The translations under genes and the position numbers were made by a program. From Balnearium lithotrophicum (GTDB lineage Bacteria > Aquificota > Aquificia > Desulfurobacteriales > Desulfurobacteriaceae), in contig NZ_FXTM01000002.1 of the NCBI RefSeq assembly GCF_900182585.1, positions 62,001-126,000 on the forward strand: DNA of 64,000 nucleotides, written 5' to 3'. The notes under the pieces are model-generated. The model ran no database searches. It was not told where the DNA came from and saw only the letters and a list, made by a program, of their open reading frames with translations. Positions 49,323 through 60,060 of the stretch are shown here, piece after piece. The first letter of the stretch is position 1, and every line of letters starts with the position of its first letter.

Positions 49323-49876
49323 CTAACTTCTACAGGCTCTGAGGAGTACTTTTTGATGAGCTGGACCGTCTTCATAGCTACATCTGCAGTTATTGCTGCA
49401 CACCTTTCTGCTCTTTCCAGACTCCTTGGAGGTACTCCAGCTTTTCTGCTCCAATTTAGAATGGAGTCTCTACACAGAATTGAACCAACTGCTACCTTTG
49501 GGAGGTCTTTGAACCTTTTTCCTTTGAAGATTGGAAGGGGAGTTCTGTTGTGAAAATCTATCAACTCCTTTGCAGCTTGAACTGAAAGTTCTAACGTAAG
49601 GGTTGCTGAAAATAGAAAAAACGCTCCCGTTAGAGCTCCACATACCACTCCCCATTTGTGGGGGAGTTTTTCTGTTAACATCCTAATTTCACTGTACGTT
49701 ATTGGAAATTGGGCCTCTTCGTTAAATGCTGTAATTACCGCATACTCACAGTTGTAATCCCAATAGTAGCTGTAGGCTAACTCTCCTATTCTCTCCTCTG
49801 ACGGTACCTCTATCTGAAAGGTTCCCAACTTACTCTGGATAAACTCTAAATTCTCAGAAATTTTTGAGAACTCCAA
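49319..49876 (-). CDS. C_GCAxxG_C_C family redox protein
   Basis: A 185-residue protein with the spaced cysteine pattern of this family: YNCEYAVITAF, WGVVCGALTGAFFLFS, SILCRDSILNW and ERCAAITADVA. The glycine-cysteine-glycine core is hydrophobic, so a buried redox-active disulfide or metal site is likely. Function is unknown. It starts at a TTG with CTGGAGG upstream and is the first gene of the minus-strand operon that continues to 41.6 kb. Confidence 0.75.
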   Translation of the reverse strand: MEFSKISENLEFIQSKLGTFQIEVPSEERIGELAYSYYWDYNCEYAVITAFNEEAQFPITYSEIRMLTEKLPHKWGVVCGALTGAFFLFSATLTLELSVQAAKELIDFHNRTPLPIFKGKRFKDLPKVAVGSILCRDSILNWSRKAGVPPRSLERAERCAAITADVAMKTVQLIKKYSSEPVEVR

Positions 49877-49924
49877 AAGTTTAACCTCCAGAAGTTTTGA
49901 AGGGGAATTTAGGAATTAAAGGAA

Positions 49925-49939
49925 GGGGGACAAGCCCCC
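49925..49939 (-). terminator. Terminator of the bcp-eno operon
   Basis: On the minus strand GGGGG and CCCCC pair around CTTGT directly after the enolase stop, followed by TTCCTTTAATT. It separates the enolase operon from the next minus-strand operon. Confidence 0.7.
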
Positions 49940-49941
49940 GA

Positions 49942-51710
<1,769 letters not shown>

Positions 51711-52055
51711 CAGACTTTCTTAACGTATCGAGGAGATTGAAAACGTACTGGTAAGGAGTTTCCTTATCTGCCTTAATGAAGACCCTCCTATCCTTTGGAA
51801 TGACGTTTGCTACCTTGAGAGGGTCCTTGTAGAGCTTCCCCCTGTAGTATATCCTACCCCACCTGTCCATTGTGATTTTTACACTCTCTCCCATTTCCTG
51901 AATTGCTGCTCCGCCCTTTGGAACCTGAACTTTTATCTCCCCTCCTGAGATAAACTCGGTAGTTACCGCAAGAAATATAACAAGCATCAGTGTGAGGTCT
52001 AAAAGGGGAGAGAGGTTAATTTCAGAAATTAAGCTTCTTTTACGTTCCCTTATTT

Positions 52056-53210
52056 TCAAAGCTTAAACTCCTTGTGGGCTTTTATCCAAACTTCAACGGC
52101 CTCTCTACACTCCTCAACTGTTGGAACGAGGGCTATTCTGAAGAATCCCTCTCCTCCCTTACCAAAAAACTCTCCCGGAGAAATTACAATTCCGTAGTTT
52201 AGTAAATGGAGGGCATAGTCCTCTCCGGAAACTCCTTCAGGAAGCTTTACCCAGAAGTAGAAAGTGGCTTTAACGGGAAGAAACTCAAGGCCGATTTCCC
52301 TGAAGAATTTGTCAAATATCTCTGCCTTTTTCTTAAAGATTTCCCTCCTTTTCCTAACGTGTTCCTCATCGCTCCATGCCACTTTTGCAGCCTGCTGAAC
52401 AAAGTCCTGGGATGCAACTCCAAAGGAAGAGCGGTACTTTAAAAACTCCTGAACTATTTTCTCATCACCTGCAACAAATCCCGACCTGTAACCCGTCATT
52501 CCACTTCGTTTAGAGAGTGAGTGAAATACAACAGCCCCCTCCTTACCAACTTGGAGGAGGGATGGAGGAGGCTCTTTGAAGTAAATTTCTGTATAGCACT
52601 CGTCAGAGCAGAGAATAATGTTATTTTCCCTACATATTCCGTAAATTTCTTCGAGGTAGGAGATTGGGGCTACAGCCCCAGTAGGGTTGTGTGGATAGTT
52701 AATCCAGACGATTGCTGTTTCTTCCAAGATTGATTTAGGAATTCTGTCGAGCCTCAGGAGAAATCTGTCCTTGTACTTAAGTTCGACTGGATGGGGAATA
52801 CCTCCAGCAAAGAGCGTTCCCCTCTCATAAACGGGATAAGCGGGAGTTCCAAAGATTACCCTCTTCTTTTCTGAATCCGTATCTAAAAAGACTAAAGGAA
52901 AGTGAAAAATTGCCTCCTTTGAGCCGGCAGTTGGTATTACCTCTCTCTCCGGGTCAATTTCAACACCAAACCTATTTTTGAACCAGTTTGATACTGCCTC
53001 CCTTAAATCCCTTCTCCCCTTAACAGTAGGATACTGACTAACCTCGGGAACGGCCTCACAGAGAGCTCTCCTTATCCTCTCATCTGTAGGCTCCTTAGGG
53101 TCTCCCGTTCCAAAGTCGTAAATTTTTACTCCCTTCCTTCGGAGCTCCTCCTTTGCCCTGTTTAGCCTATCCATGGGATAGGCTTTCAGTTCCCTGATTC
53201 TCTTATTCAT
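52056..53210 (-). CDS. PLP-dependent aminotransferase (DapC/AspC-like)
   Basis: A 384-residue class I/II aminotransferase. It shows DFGTGDPKEPTDERI, YPTVKGRRDLREAV, NYPHNPTGAV, SDECYTEIYF and the PLP lysine in HSLSKRSGMTGYRSGFVAG, with the carboxylate-binding arginine in FFRIALV. The overall form resembles succinyldiaminopimelate or LL-diaminopimelate aminotransferases; substrate cannot be fixed from sequence. It shares the stop/start region with exbD. Confidence 0.88.
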   Translation of the reverse strand: MNKRIRELKAYPMDRLNRAKEELRRKGVKIYDFGTGDPKEPTDERIRRALCEAVPEVSQYPTVKGRRDLREAVSNWFKNRFGVEIDPEREVIPTAGSKEAIFHFPLVFLDTDSEKKRVIFGTPAYPVYERGTLFAGGIPHPVELKYKDRFLLRLDRIPKSILEETAIVWINYPHNPTGAVAPISYLEEIYGICRENNIILCSDECYTEIYFKEPPPSLLQVGKEGAVVFHSLSKRSGMTGYRSGFVAGDEKIVQEFLKYRSSFGVASQDFVQQAAKVAWSDEEHVRKRREIFKKKAEIFDKFFREIGLEFLPVKATFYFWVKLPEGVSGEDYALHLLNYGIVISPGEFFGKGGEGFFRIALVPTVEECREAVEVWIKAHKEFKL

Positions 53211-53219
53211 CTCTCTCCC

Positions 53220-54020
53220 TTAAAACCTTATTCCTGCCTCTGCAAAGACACCTTTAACTTTGAGGTCTGATGAAACGTCTGAAATATCGTCAATTTTTAG
53301 TCTCTGATATCTGTAACCAACTCCCAAGAAGGTGTGCTTTATAGGATAAACTTTTAACTCAGCTTCCGTCTCGTAAAACTTACTTCCACCGTATCCTACA
53401 AAGTTTCCTGATAATTCAAGTCCTACAAGGTCTATAGGTCTAATCTCTCCATCCAAGTGAACCATAGGAACCGGAATAGTTGCGGATTTACTGTCTTCGC
53501 CATTTCCTGCAGTACTTCTGTACTTAACCCTTACATATCCATCAATAACCTTTACGTTAACTCCCCAGTTTGCACTTACCCTTCCAGATGTTGCCTTTCT
53601 TAAAAAGGGAATGCTGTAAGTCAAGGTAACATCAACCTGATTCGCTCTTAGCTTTGACTCAACGTAAGACTTTGTAGGAACAGTTATTTTTCCGAAGGTA
53701 AAGGAGCTATTAACTACTCCACTCCCTGTAAACTTCATTCCCGTATATTGAACTTTTACATCCGGGAAAAGGGGAATTGGAATATCTGAAATCTTAAACC
53801 AACCTTCCCCCTTTGTTTCTGTACCAAGATTAAGGTCATCATCGACATCTACGTGTGTTTTTGAACTTACACCTGTTCCCTGAACACTGTCACTTTTGTA
53901 CTCAATCCAACCTTCAGGATTCTCCCTCCAAGCACCTCCGCCTGCCGAAATTGTAATTGCGTTTGCTCCAGCTGTTGCTGAAAGGAGAAAAACTCCTGTA
54001 AGAGCAATTAATTTTCTCAT
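53220..54020 (-). CDS. Outer membrane beta-barrel protein (TIGR04219-like)
   Basis: A 266-residue exported protein. Signal peptide MRKLIALTGVFLLSATAGANA, then AITISAGGGAWRENPEGWIEY, and alternating strands ending in GVFAEAGIRF with a terminal phenylalanine. The N-terminal glycine- and tryptophan-containing segment and size match the TIGR04219 family of small barrels found in Campylobacterota and Aquificota. Substrate or role unknown. It lies two bases from bcp. Confidence 0.8.
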   Translation of the reverse strand: MRKLIALTGVFLLSATAGANAITISAGGGAWRENPEGWIEYKSDSVQGTGVSSKTHVDVDDDLNLGTETKGEGWFKISDIPIPLFPDVKVQYTGMKFTGSGVVNSSFTFGKITVPTKSYVESKLRANQVDVTLTYSIPFLRKATSGRVSANWGVNVKVIDGYVRVKYRSTAGNGEDSKSATIPVPMVHLDGEIRPIDLVGLELSGNFVGYGGSKFYETEAELKVYPIKHTFLGVGYRYQRLKIDDISDVSSDLKVKGVFAEAGIRF

Positions 54021-54022
54021 CT

Positions 54023-54499
54023 TTATCTTTCCTCCTGAAGTTTTCTTAGCGTTTCTAGTACTTTATCGGCATGCCCCTTAACTCTTACCCTCTTCCAAAC
54101 TTTTCTTACAGTTCCCTCAGGGTCTATTAAGTATGTCGTTCTAACAACCCCAAAGTACTCCCTTCCGTACATTTTCTTCTTCTGCCAAACTCCATAGGTT
54201 TTAAGAATTTCTTTACTTTCATCACTGAGAAGGGTTACCTTCAAATTCCTCTTTTCCTTAAATTTTCTATGGCTCTCAACGGAATCTGGACTTACTCCTA
54301 AAACAACAGCATTTAACTTATCAAACTCGTCAGTCCTTTCAGAAAAGTCTTCAGCCTCCTTTGTACAGCCGGGAGTGTTATCCTTCGGATAGAAGTAGAG
54401 AACTACCCACTTTCCTTTAAAATCCTCAAGGCAAACCTTTTTACCCTCATCGTTCTCTAAACAGAAGTTTGGAGCTCTTTTTCCTTCCTCAATGTACAA
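54023..54499 (-). CDS. bcp: Peroxiredoxin, Bcp/PrxQ type
   Basis: Thiol peroxidase that reduces hydrogen peroxide and organic peroxides. The active-site segment is VLYFYPKDNTPGCTKEAEDFSE, with the peroxidatic cysteine; RTTYLIDPEGTVRKVW completes the fold. The usual second cysteine five residues later is replaced (CTKEAE), so it may act as a one-cysteine enzyme. I prefer the TTG at 54499, which follows GGAGGAAAGG; a TTG at 54511 is the alternative. First gene of the operon ending with eno. Confidence 0.93.
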   Translation of the reverse strand: MYIEEGKRAPNFCLENDEGKKVCLEDFKGKWVVLYFYPKDNTPGCTKEAEDFSERTDEFDKLNAVVLGVSPDSVESHRKFKEKRNLKVTLLSDESKEILKTYGVWQKKKMYGREYFGVVRTTYLIDPEGTVRKVWKRVRVKGHADKVLETLRKLQEER

Positions 54500-54536
54500 C
54501 CTTTCCTCCAAAGCTAACTTTTAAAGATTATTCGAA

Positions 54537-54566
54537 ATTATATCCTTGTCCTAAGCCATTGGTGAA
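54537..54566 (-). promoter_or_regulatory. Predicted promoter of the bcp-eno operon
   Basis: Minus-strand TATAAT (54537-54542), a perfect -10 box, lies 18 bases from TTCACC (54561-54566), a four-of-six match to the -35 consensus. The start of bcp is about 37 bases downstream. Confidence 0.45.
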
Positions 54567-54604
54567 CTTAAATTTTGGAAAAGTAAAAAAACAAGGAGGG
54601 AGAA

Positions 54605-55054
54605 ATGGCAGTTGTAGGATTTGCAAAGCTTGAAGCACTACTTAGGAAAGCAGCAAGCCTTGACATTGACAAGAACAAGGCTAAGGAGATTACAGACATT
54701 GTAGAGAAGAAACTCTACGACTTACTCCTAATCGGGGAGAGGAATGCAAAGTTCAACAACAGGGAGGTTATTTGGGAGTGTGACGTTCCTTTAACAAAGG
54801 GATTTTTGGAGTCTATGCATAAGTTCAGAGAGTTGGAGGAGGAATTCCCACTCCAGGATGTTTTAGACTTTCTTGCAACAAAGCCACCACTCAAGTATCC
54901 TTTGGAGGCTGAACTTGAAAAGAAACTCCCTGAAATAGTAGGAACTCTTATTTACATCCTTGCAAGAATCATGAAGGAAGTTGACCCAGGAGTCAGACAG
55001 CCTTCAAGTGAGGATATTGAAAGGGCTGGGAAAATTTTAGACCTAACGATGTAG
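54605..55054 (+). CDS. DUF1931 histone-fold protein
   Basis: A 149-residue all-helical protein of the DUF1931 family, which includes the structurally known Aquifex protein Aq_328 with a double histone fold. Segments VVGFAKLEALLRKAASLDIDKNKAKE and the C-terminal PSSEDIERAGKILDLTM are typical. Two tandem histone-like folds would pair within one chain. DNA binding is suspected for the family but not established here. It has a GGAGGGAGAA ribosome site. Confidence 0.88.
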   Translation: MAVVGFAKLEALLRKAASLDIDKNKAKEITDIVEKKLYDLLLIGERNAKFNNREVIWECDVPLTKGFLESMHKFRELEEEFPLQDVLDFLATKPPLKYPLEAELEKKLPEIVGTLIYILARIMKEVDPGVRQPSSEDIERAGKILDLTM

Positions 55055-55059
55055 TTAAT

Positions 55060-55080
55060 GGGGGGATTTCCCCCTTCTTA
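55060..55080 (+). terminator. Hairpin after the DUF1931 gene
   Basis: GGGGG pairs with CCCCC (through 55074) around ATTT, followed by TTCTTA. The T-run is weak and the next ribosome site begins at once, so it may attenuate rather than stop transcription of the downstream genes. Confidence 0.5.
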
Positions 55081-55092
55081 AGGAGGAAAAAC

Positions 55093-55296
55093 TTGGGAAA
55101 GCTAAACCTTAAAATGACTTTAAGGGAGTGCCTCCTTAAATTTCCCCAATTGGAGGAGACTCTGTACAAATTGCTCGAGGAGTGTATCTACTGTGAGGGA
55201 TTTAAGGACGAAACGTTAGAAGAGGTCTTCAAAGCCCACAGAATTGAGCCTGAAAAGGGATTGGAGGAGTTGGAGAGAGCTCTGGAGGAGAGATGA
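55093..55296 (+). CDS. Small DUF1858-like redox protein
   Basis: A 67-residue protein starting at TTG after AAGGAGG. LNLKMTLRECLLKFPQLEETLYKLLEECIYCEGFKDETLEE follows the DUF1858 pattern, in which a CxxC or CxGC pair (here CIYC) closes a helical bundle. Such proteins often accompany anaerobic redox enzymes. It overlaps the following DUF2148 gene by four bases, and both are cysteine proteins. Confidence 0.7.
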   Translation: MGKLNLKMTLRECLLKFPQLEETLYKLLEECIYCEGFKDETLEEVFKAHRIEPEKGLEELERALEER

Positions 55297-55811
55297 ATTT
55301 TCCCTACTATCAGGCAGTTAAAACTGTTGCAGAGCTAATGTGTTGCAGTGCAATTACTGCACCTAAAGGAAAGGGTGTAAATCTCCTTTATACAAAAATC
55401 TTTGAGGGAGAGGAAAAGGAAAAGGTTGCGGATTTAATGGAGAGAATAGGAAAGGAGAAAAACATTCCCTTTTTTATCAGGGATGCTAAAAATGTTAGGA
55501 ATTCCCTTTTGGTAGTTTTTATTGGAACAGAGGTTAAACCGAGGGGAGTTCCATTCTGCGGTTTTTGTGGTTTTGAGAACTGTGAAAAATCGCTTGAGGC
55601 AGGAGCCTACTGTTCCTATGCAGTGGGAGATTTGGGAATTGCGATAGGTTCAGCCGTTAAACTTGCCTCTGAAAACAACATAGACAATAGAATTATGTTC
55701 TCCTTTGGTAAGGCTGCAATCGTGGGGAACTTTGTTCCTGAGGGAATAAAATTGGGTTACGGAATTCCACTTTCAGTTTCCGGTAAGAACATATTCTTTG
55801 ACAGGAAATAG
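55293..55811 (+). CDS. DUF2148 ferredoxin-like domain protein
   Basis: A 172-residue protein with LMCCSAITAPKGKGVNLL near the N-terminus and FCGFCGFENCEKSLEAGAYCSYAVGDLGIAIGSAV in the middle. These cysteine clusters match the DUF2148 family, whose members are thought to bind an iron-sulfur cluster. Function is unknown. It is placed between the DUF1858-like gene and corA. Confidence 0.85.
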   Translation: MNFPYYQAVKTVAELMCCSAITAPKGKGVNLLYTKIFEGEEKEKVADLMERIGKEKNIPFFIRDAKNVRNSLLVVFIGTEVKPRGVPFCGFCGFENCEKSLEAGAYCSYAVGDLGIAIGSAVKLASENNIDNRIMFSFGKAAIVGNFVPEGIKLGYGIPLSVSGKNIFFDRK

Positions 55812-55813
55812 GA

Positions 55814-56773
55814 ATGGGAAATGTTGCCTGGATAGTGGTTCCCTCTGGAGACGCAATTTCAACAATTTCTGTCCCCATTTCCTCCCTCGTTGAAAATGAA
55901 AAATTCCTGAAAAAGAGACCCTGCTGGATACACTTTAGGAGAATTGATGAAGCAACGGAGGAAATTCTCAAGGAGAAATTTTTAATAAACGAACTTTCAT
56001 TGGAGGACTGTAAGAGTGAGGCCCGTTCAAAAGCTGAACCCTTCGAAAATTACATTTTTCTCCTTCTGATTTACTACGACGGGGGCATAAGCAGGCAGAA
56101 AAAACTCTGCGTTTTTTGGGGAAGCGACTTTATTATAACCGTTGGAAGTAGAAGATTATTTGAAGAGGCTAAAAAGGAGTTAATGTTAGAGGAGATTCCG
56201 TTTGGGGAGGGAGTTGAGAAGATAGTCTGGCTTATTTCAAGTTTAATCGCCGATAAGTTTCGCTACGTTACAGACTCCTTAGAGGAGCAGTCGGACGATA
56301 TAGAGGCAAAGGTTTTCAAGGAACAGAGCCCGGAGCTCCTTGAGGACATATCCGACCTCTCCTACGAAATTTTAACCTTGAGGAGAGCTTTAAAACAGAT
56401 AAGGGATACTTACAAGGTAGCAATTTCACTGTCTGGAAAGTTTGCAAATCCAGAAAACATCCACTACTTTCGGGATTTACTCGATGAAATAAGTATTCTC
56501 TACGATAGAGCTGAAACACTCCATGAGTTCATCCAAAACGTTCTAAACGTATTCTCTTCCCTCGTCAACTTTAAGCTGAACGATATTATGAAAACGCTCA
56601 CAATTTTTGTTGCCATTTTAGAGCCACTCATGTTTATCTCCTCTTTCTACGGAATGAACGTTAAAAATCTACCCCTTGCAGATTCCTCCTTCGGGATAGT
56701 AGTTATCTCGTTCTTTATGTTGCTTCTCAGTATTGGACTTCTATACTACTTCCGTAGAAAAAGGTGGATTTAG
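55814..56773 (+). CDS. corA: CorA-family divalent cation transporter
   Basis: A 319-residue inner membrane channel for magnesium or cobalt. A long cytoplasmic domain precedes two C-terminal membrane helices, and the signature YGMN is in SSFYGMNVKNLPLAD. It ends with a basic tail (YYFRRKRWI). The length is normal. The start is two bases from the DUF2148 stop. Confidence 0.95.
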   Translation: MGNVAWIVVPSGDAISTISVPISSLVENEKFLKKRPCWIHFRRIDEATEEILKEKFLINELSLEDCKSEARSKAEPFENYIFLLLIYYDGGISRQKKLCVFWGSDFIITVGSRRLFEEAKKELMLEEIPFGEGVEKIVWLISSLIADKFRYVTDSLEEQSDDIEAKVFKEQSPELLEDISDLSYEILTLRRALKQIRDTYKVAISLSGKFANPENIHYFRDLLDEISILYDRAETLHEFIQNVLNVFSSLVNFKLNDIMKTLTIFVAILEPLMFISSFYGMNVKNLPLADSSFGIVVISFFMLLLSIGLLYYFRRKRWI

Positions 56774-56781
56774 GTGAAGAG

Positions 56782-57768
56782 TTGAGAATTCTCATCTATC
56801 AGACAGCCTTTTTAGGTGATTTAATACTCACCTCACCCCTTATAAAATCGGTTAGGAAATCCTTTCCAGATTCGCAAATTTTTCTCGTTGTGAGAAGGGG
56901 ATTTGAGGGTGTCTTTTCGGGGTTTAACTACCTTAATATAATCGCTTCGGAAAAAAGCTCACCAATCAAGTTTTCAAAAGTGCTGAGGGAGTTAGATATA
57001 GATTTAGCAATTTCCCCTCACCGCTCCCACAGAACAAGTCTGACGCTCTTCCTATCGGGAATTCCAAGGAGGATAGGCTTTAACTCTTCAGGATTTTCAT
57101 TTCTGTACACAGACACCGTAGAGCACAAGTTTAAGAGGGAACTTCACGAAGTTGACAGAAATCTCTCACTCTTAGAGCCCTTGAAGGAAGAATTTAACGT
57201 TTACTACGATAGCGAGCCGGAGCTCCCATTAAACGATAGTTACGTAAGGAAAACCTTGGAGAAATTTTCACTCGAAAAACCCTACGTTGTTCTTGCACCA
57301 GGCTCAGTTTGGCATACAAAGGCCTGGATTCCAGAGTACTATGGGGAGGTAGCCCTTTACCTTTTTAAAAGGGGTTATCAGGTAGTCCTTGTTGGTTCGA
57401 AGTCTGATGCTGAATACTGCCTAAGGGCCTTTGAAAGCTCAAAGGGGAAGGCAATAAACCTGTGTGGAAGAACAAGTCTAAAGGAGTTTTTCTCAATAAT
57501 TAAAGGAGCCAACTTGGTGGTTTCAAACGACTCCTCTCCGGTACACGTTGCCGTTTCTGTAAAAACGCCTGTAGTTGAAATATACGGTTCAACAGTTCCA
57601 GAGTTTGGTTTTTTCCCCTACGGTAGAGGAGAAATTGTTGAACTGAGAGGGTTAAAGTGTAGACCCTGTGGAATCCACGGAAGAAGGAAATGTCCAGAGG
57701 GACACTTTAAGTGTATGGTAGATTTAAAGCCTGAAATTGTTATTGAAAGGATAGAGAAAATTCTATGA
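56782..57768 (+). CDS. waaF: ADP-heptose:LPS heptosyltransferase (GT9)
   Basis: A GT9 enzyme of about 328 residues that adds heptose to the LPS inner core. RILIYQTAFLGDLILTSPLIKSV is the family N-terminus. VLAPGSVWHTKAWIPEYYGEVA and VSNDSSPVHVAVSVKTPVVEIYGSTVPEFG form the donor site. A cysteine-rich end (LKCRPCGIHGRRKCPEGHFKC) is common in this family. I prefer the TTG at 56782; a GTG at 56764 inside corA would add six residues. It implies an LPS-bearing outer membrane. Confidence 0.9.
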   Translation: MRILIYQTAFLGDLILTSPLIKSVRKSFPDSQIFLVVRRGFEGVFSGFNYLNIIASEKSSPIKFSKVLRELDIDLAISPHRSHRTSLTLFLSGIPRRIGFNSSGFSFLYTDTVEHKFKRELHEVDRNLSLLEPLKEEFNVYYDSEPELPLNDSYVRKTLEKFSLEKPYVVLAPGSVWHTKAWIPEYYGEVALYLFKRGYQVVLVGSKSDAEYCLRAFESSKGKAINLCGRTSLKEFFSIIKGANLVVSNDSSPVHVAVSVKTPVVEIYGSTVPEFGFFPYGRGEIVELRGLKCRPCGIHGRRKCPEGHFKCMVDLKPEIVIERIEKIL

Positions 57769-57808
57769 TATATTTCGTCTCTTCAAACAACCTTCAGGAG
57801 GATGTTAA

Positions 57809-59005
57809 ATGAACGTTAGGGTTACTCCACTTGATATTCAGCCGGTTAATAACCAGGAGATAGAGATTGTTGAAAGAAAGGGGGTAGGGCATCCTGATAC
57901 AATATGCGATGCCCTTGCGGAGAGGTTGTCGGCTGAACTGTGCAAAATTTACTATGAGAAGTTTGGATTTGTCCTCCACCACAACGTTGATAAGAACCTA
58001 CTTGTAGGTGGAAGTGCCGTTCCAAAATTTGGGGGAGGAGAGGTAAAGGAACCTATAGAAATCTTCCTATCTGGAAGGGCAATAAAGGAGTACAAAGGGG
58101 AAAAAATACCTGTAGATGAGATTGCTGTCGAATGTGCTAAGGATTGGCTGAGGGAGAATATTCACGCGATAGACCCTGAAAACCACGTAAGGATTCACAC
58201 GTACATAAGGCCAGGTTCTGTTGATTTAGTTGACATATACATGAGGCAACTTAAGGCTGGACTTCCCCTTTCAAACGATACCTCGTTTGGTGTAGGTTTT
58301 GCTCCATTCGATGAGTTAGAGAATGTTGTTTACCACGTAGAAAGGAGGCTAAACGATAAGGAGTTTAAAAAGGCTCACCCCGAAGTTGGTGAGGACATAA
58401 AAGTTATGGGAGTAAGGGTAGGTGAAAAGATAAAAATAACGATAGCCTGTGCTTTTGTTGATAAGTTTGTCAAGGACATAGACGACTACGTGGAGAAGAG
58501 GGAAAATGTAAGGAGGACCGCATTAGACGTTGCAAAGAAGTTCACGGTTAGGGAAGTTGAGGTAGATATAAACACCGGTGACGACATAGAGAATCAAAAC
58601 GTTTACATAACTGTAACTGGAACATCTGCAGAGGCCGGGGATGACGGTGAAGTCGGAAGGGGTAATAGGGTAAACGGGCTGATTACTCCTTACAGACCTA
58701 TGAGTCTTGAGGCGGCAGCCGGAAAAAATCCGATTACCCACGTAGGAAAGCTTTACAACATAACGGCAAACGATATAGCTAAGAGCGTGACGGAGGAGAT
58801 TCCTGAAATTGAGGAAGCCTACGTCTACATGGTGAGTCAGATTGGAAAGCCGATAAACCAGCCTCTCGCTGTTGATGTAAAGGTAAGGTCTGCTGAGAAC
58901 TTGGAAGCCTTCAGACCTAAGATTGAGGTAATAGTTAATGAAAACTTGTCAAGAATGAATGAAATCTGGAAGAGACTTATAAACGGAGAAATAACAGTTT
59001 ACTAA
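57809..59005 (+). CDS. mat: Archaeal-type S-adenosylmethionine synthetase
   Basis: Makes S-adenosylmethionine from methionine and ATP. The 398-residue protein belongs to the archaeal MAT family and not to bacterial MetK. It shows [73 protein letters not shown] and [11 protein letters not shown]. Acquisition from archaea is the usual explanation in thermophilic bacteria. The leader is only 40 bases, too short for a SAM riboswitch. Ribosome site CAGGAGG. Confidence 0.95.
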   Translation: MNVRVTPLDIQPVNNQEIEIVERKGVGHPDTICDALAERLSAELCKIYYEKFGFVLHHNVDKNLLVGGSAVPKFGGGEVKEPIEIFLSGRAIKEYKGEKIPVDEIAVECAKDWLRENIHAIDPENHVRIHTYIRPGSVDLVDIYMRQLKAGLPLSNDTSFGVGFAPFDELENVVYHVERRLNDKEFKKAHPEVGEDIKVMGVRVGEKIKITIACAFVDKFVKDIDDYVEKRENVRRTALDVAKKFTVREVEVDINTGDDIENQNVYITVTGTSAEAGDDGEVGRGNRVNGLITPYRPMSLEAAAGKNPITHVGKLYNITANDIAKSVTEEIPEIEEAYVYMVSQIGKPINQPLAVDVKVRSAENLEAFRPKIEVIVNENLSRMNEIWKRLINGEITVY

Positions 59006-59026
59006 GGGGGATTTGTCCCCCTTTTC
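59006..59026 (+). terminator. Intrinsic terminator after mat
   Basis: GGGGGA (59006-59011) pairs with TCCCCC (59016-59021) around TTTG and is followed by TTTTCT. It lies directly after the mat stop and before the convergent KamA-family gene. Confidence 0.85.
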
Positions 59027-60060
59027 TATCTATCCTCCATAAAAAATTTCTTTCCATTAAAGCTCTCAAAGATGTAACCATCTTTAATTTTTCTAAACCT
59101 TTTAGGCATTACTGGAACCTTTCCAAGCCCTCCAGGACCATCAACTGCATAGTAGGGAATCGCCAGAGGGGAGAGCCTTTTAAAGAGCTCTTTCACAATC
59201 TCAACTCCTAGTGTTATAGTAGTTGAGAAGTGCATAACTCCCTTAACGGGGTCACAGTGGAAGAGGTAGTAGGGACGAACCTTTATCCTTTGAAGTCTTG
59301 AAAAGAGCTCCGTTAGAGTATCAACGTTGTCATTTACTCCCTTCAGTAGAACAGTTTGATTGTTTACTGGAATTCTCCTCTCCAAAAGCCTCCCCACTGC
59401 CTCCTTTGAGACTTCCGTAATCTCATCAGGATGGTTAAAGTGGGTGTTTATCCAGACCTTTTTTCCCCTTTCAAGGACGTTTAATAGGTTCTCATCAAAC
59501 AACCTTTCAGGGTCAACAATCGGAATTCTCGTCCCTATTCTGACAATATCAACGTGTTCTATTCTTTCTAAACCCGATAGAAGTCTTTCAAGCCTTTCCA
59601 AAGGTAGGGTAAGAGGGTCTCCTCCAGATATTAAAACGTCCCTAACTTTAGGATTTTCCTTGATGTAAGAAAGAGCTTTCTCTATCTCCCCTTCGTCTAT
59701 AAAAAATTTCGGCTTAAGCCAGTTCCTCTTTCTCATACAGAATCGGCAGAGGACAGGACAGAAATTTGTCGTTACGATTAAAACCCTGTCTGGATACCTG
59801 TGTGTAAGGAAGGGGGTTTTCTTATCCCTCTCCTCACATAGAGGGTCAAGCTCCCCAGGAGATTGAATTTCCTCATCAATTTCCTCCAAAGAGGGTAGGA
59901 GCATCCTTCTTACTGCTTTTGAGCGGGAGGCAAGTTTTAAATAGTAAAGACTTGAGGAAAAGGGAAAAACAGGAACCACCTCTTTAAAGGCCCTCTTTTC
60001 CTCCTTAGAGAGGTTGATGTGGCTTTCGACATCTGAAAGTTCCGTTAAGACTCTACTCAA
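59026..60060 (-). CDS. kamA: KamA-family radical SAM aminomutase (paralog 2, lysine 2,3-aminomutase-like)
   Basis: A radical SAM enzyme of about 344 residues. The cluster motif is CPVLCRFC (cysteines 101, 105 and 108). LISGGDPLTLP and NTHFNHPDEI are conserved, and the canonical PLP-lysine segment DGPGGLGKVPVMP is present with its lysine about residue 313. It is therefore a better aminomutase candidate than the paralog at 1.7-2.8 kb; lysine, glutamate or a tRNA/EF-P-linked substrate remain possible. The TTG at 60060, preceded by GGTGGAAG and overlapping the upstream stop, seems the best start; a TTG at 60120 is the alternative. Confidence 0.88.
   Translation of the reverse strand: MSRVLTELSDVESHINLSKEEKRAFKEVVPVFPFSSSLYYLKLASRSKAVRRMLLPSLEEIDEEIQSPGELDPLCEERDKKTPFLTHRYPDRVLIVTTNFCPVLCRFCMRKRNWLKPKFFIDEGEIEKALSYIKENPKVRDVLISGGDPLTLPLERLERLLSGLERIEHVDIVRIGTRIPIVDPERLFDENLLNVLERGKKVWINTHFNHPDEITEVSKEAVGRLLERRIPVNNQTVLLKGVNDNVDTLTELFSRLQRIKVRPYYLFHCDPVKGVMHFSTTITLGVEIVKELFKRLSPLAIPYYAVDGPGGLGKVPVMPKRFRKIKDGYIFESFNGKKFFMEDR

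Noticed and set aside
57769-57808. Possible SAM riboswitch before the SAM synthetase gene
   Set aside because: Only 40 bases separate the genes, too short for any known SAM riboswitch, and no conserved helices are visible.
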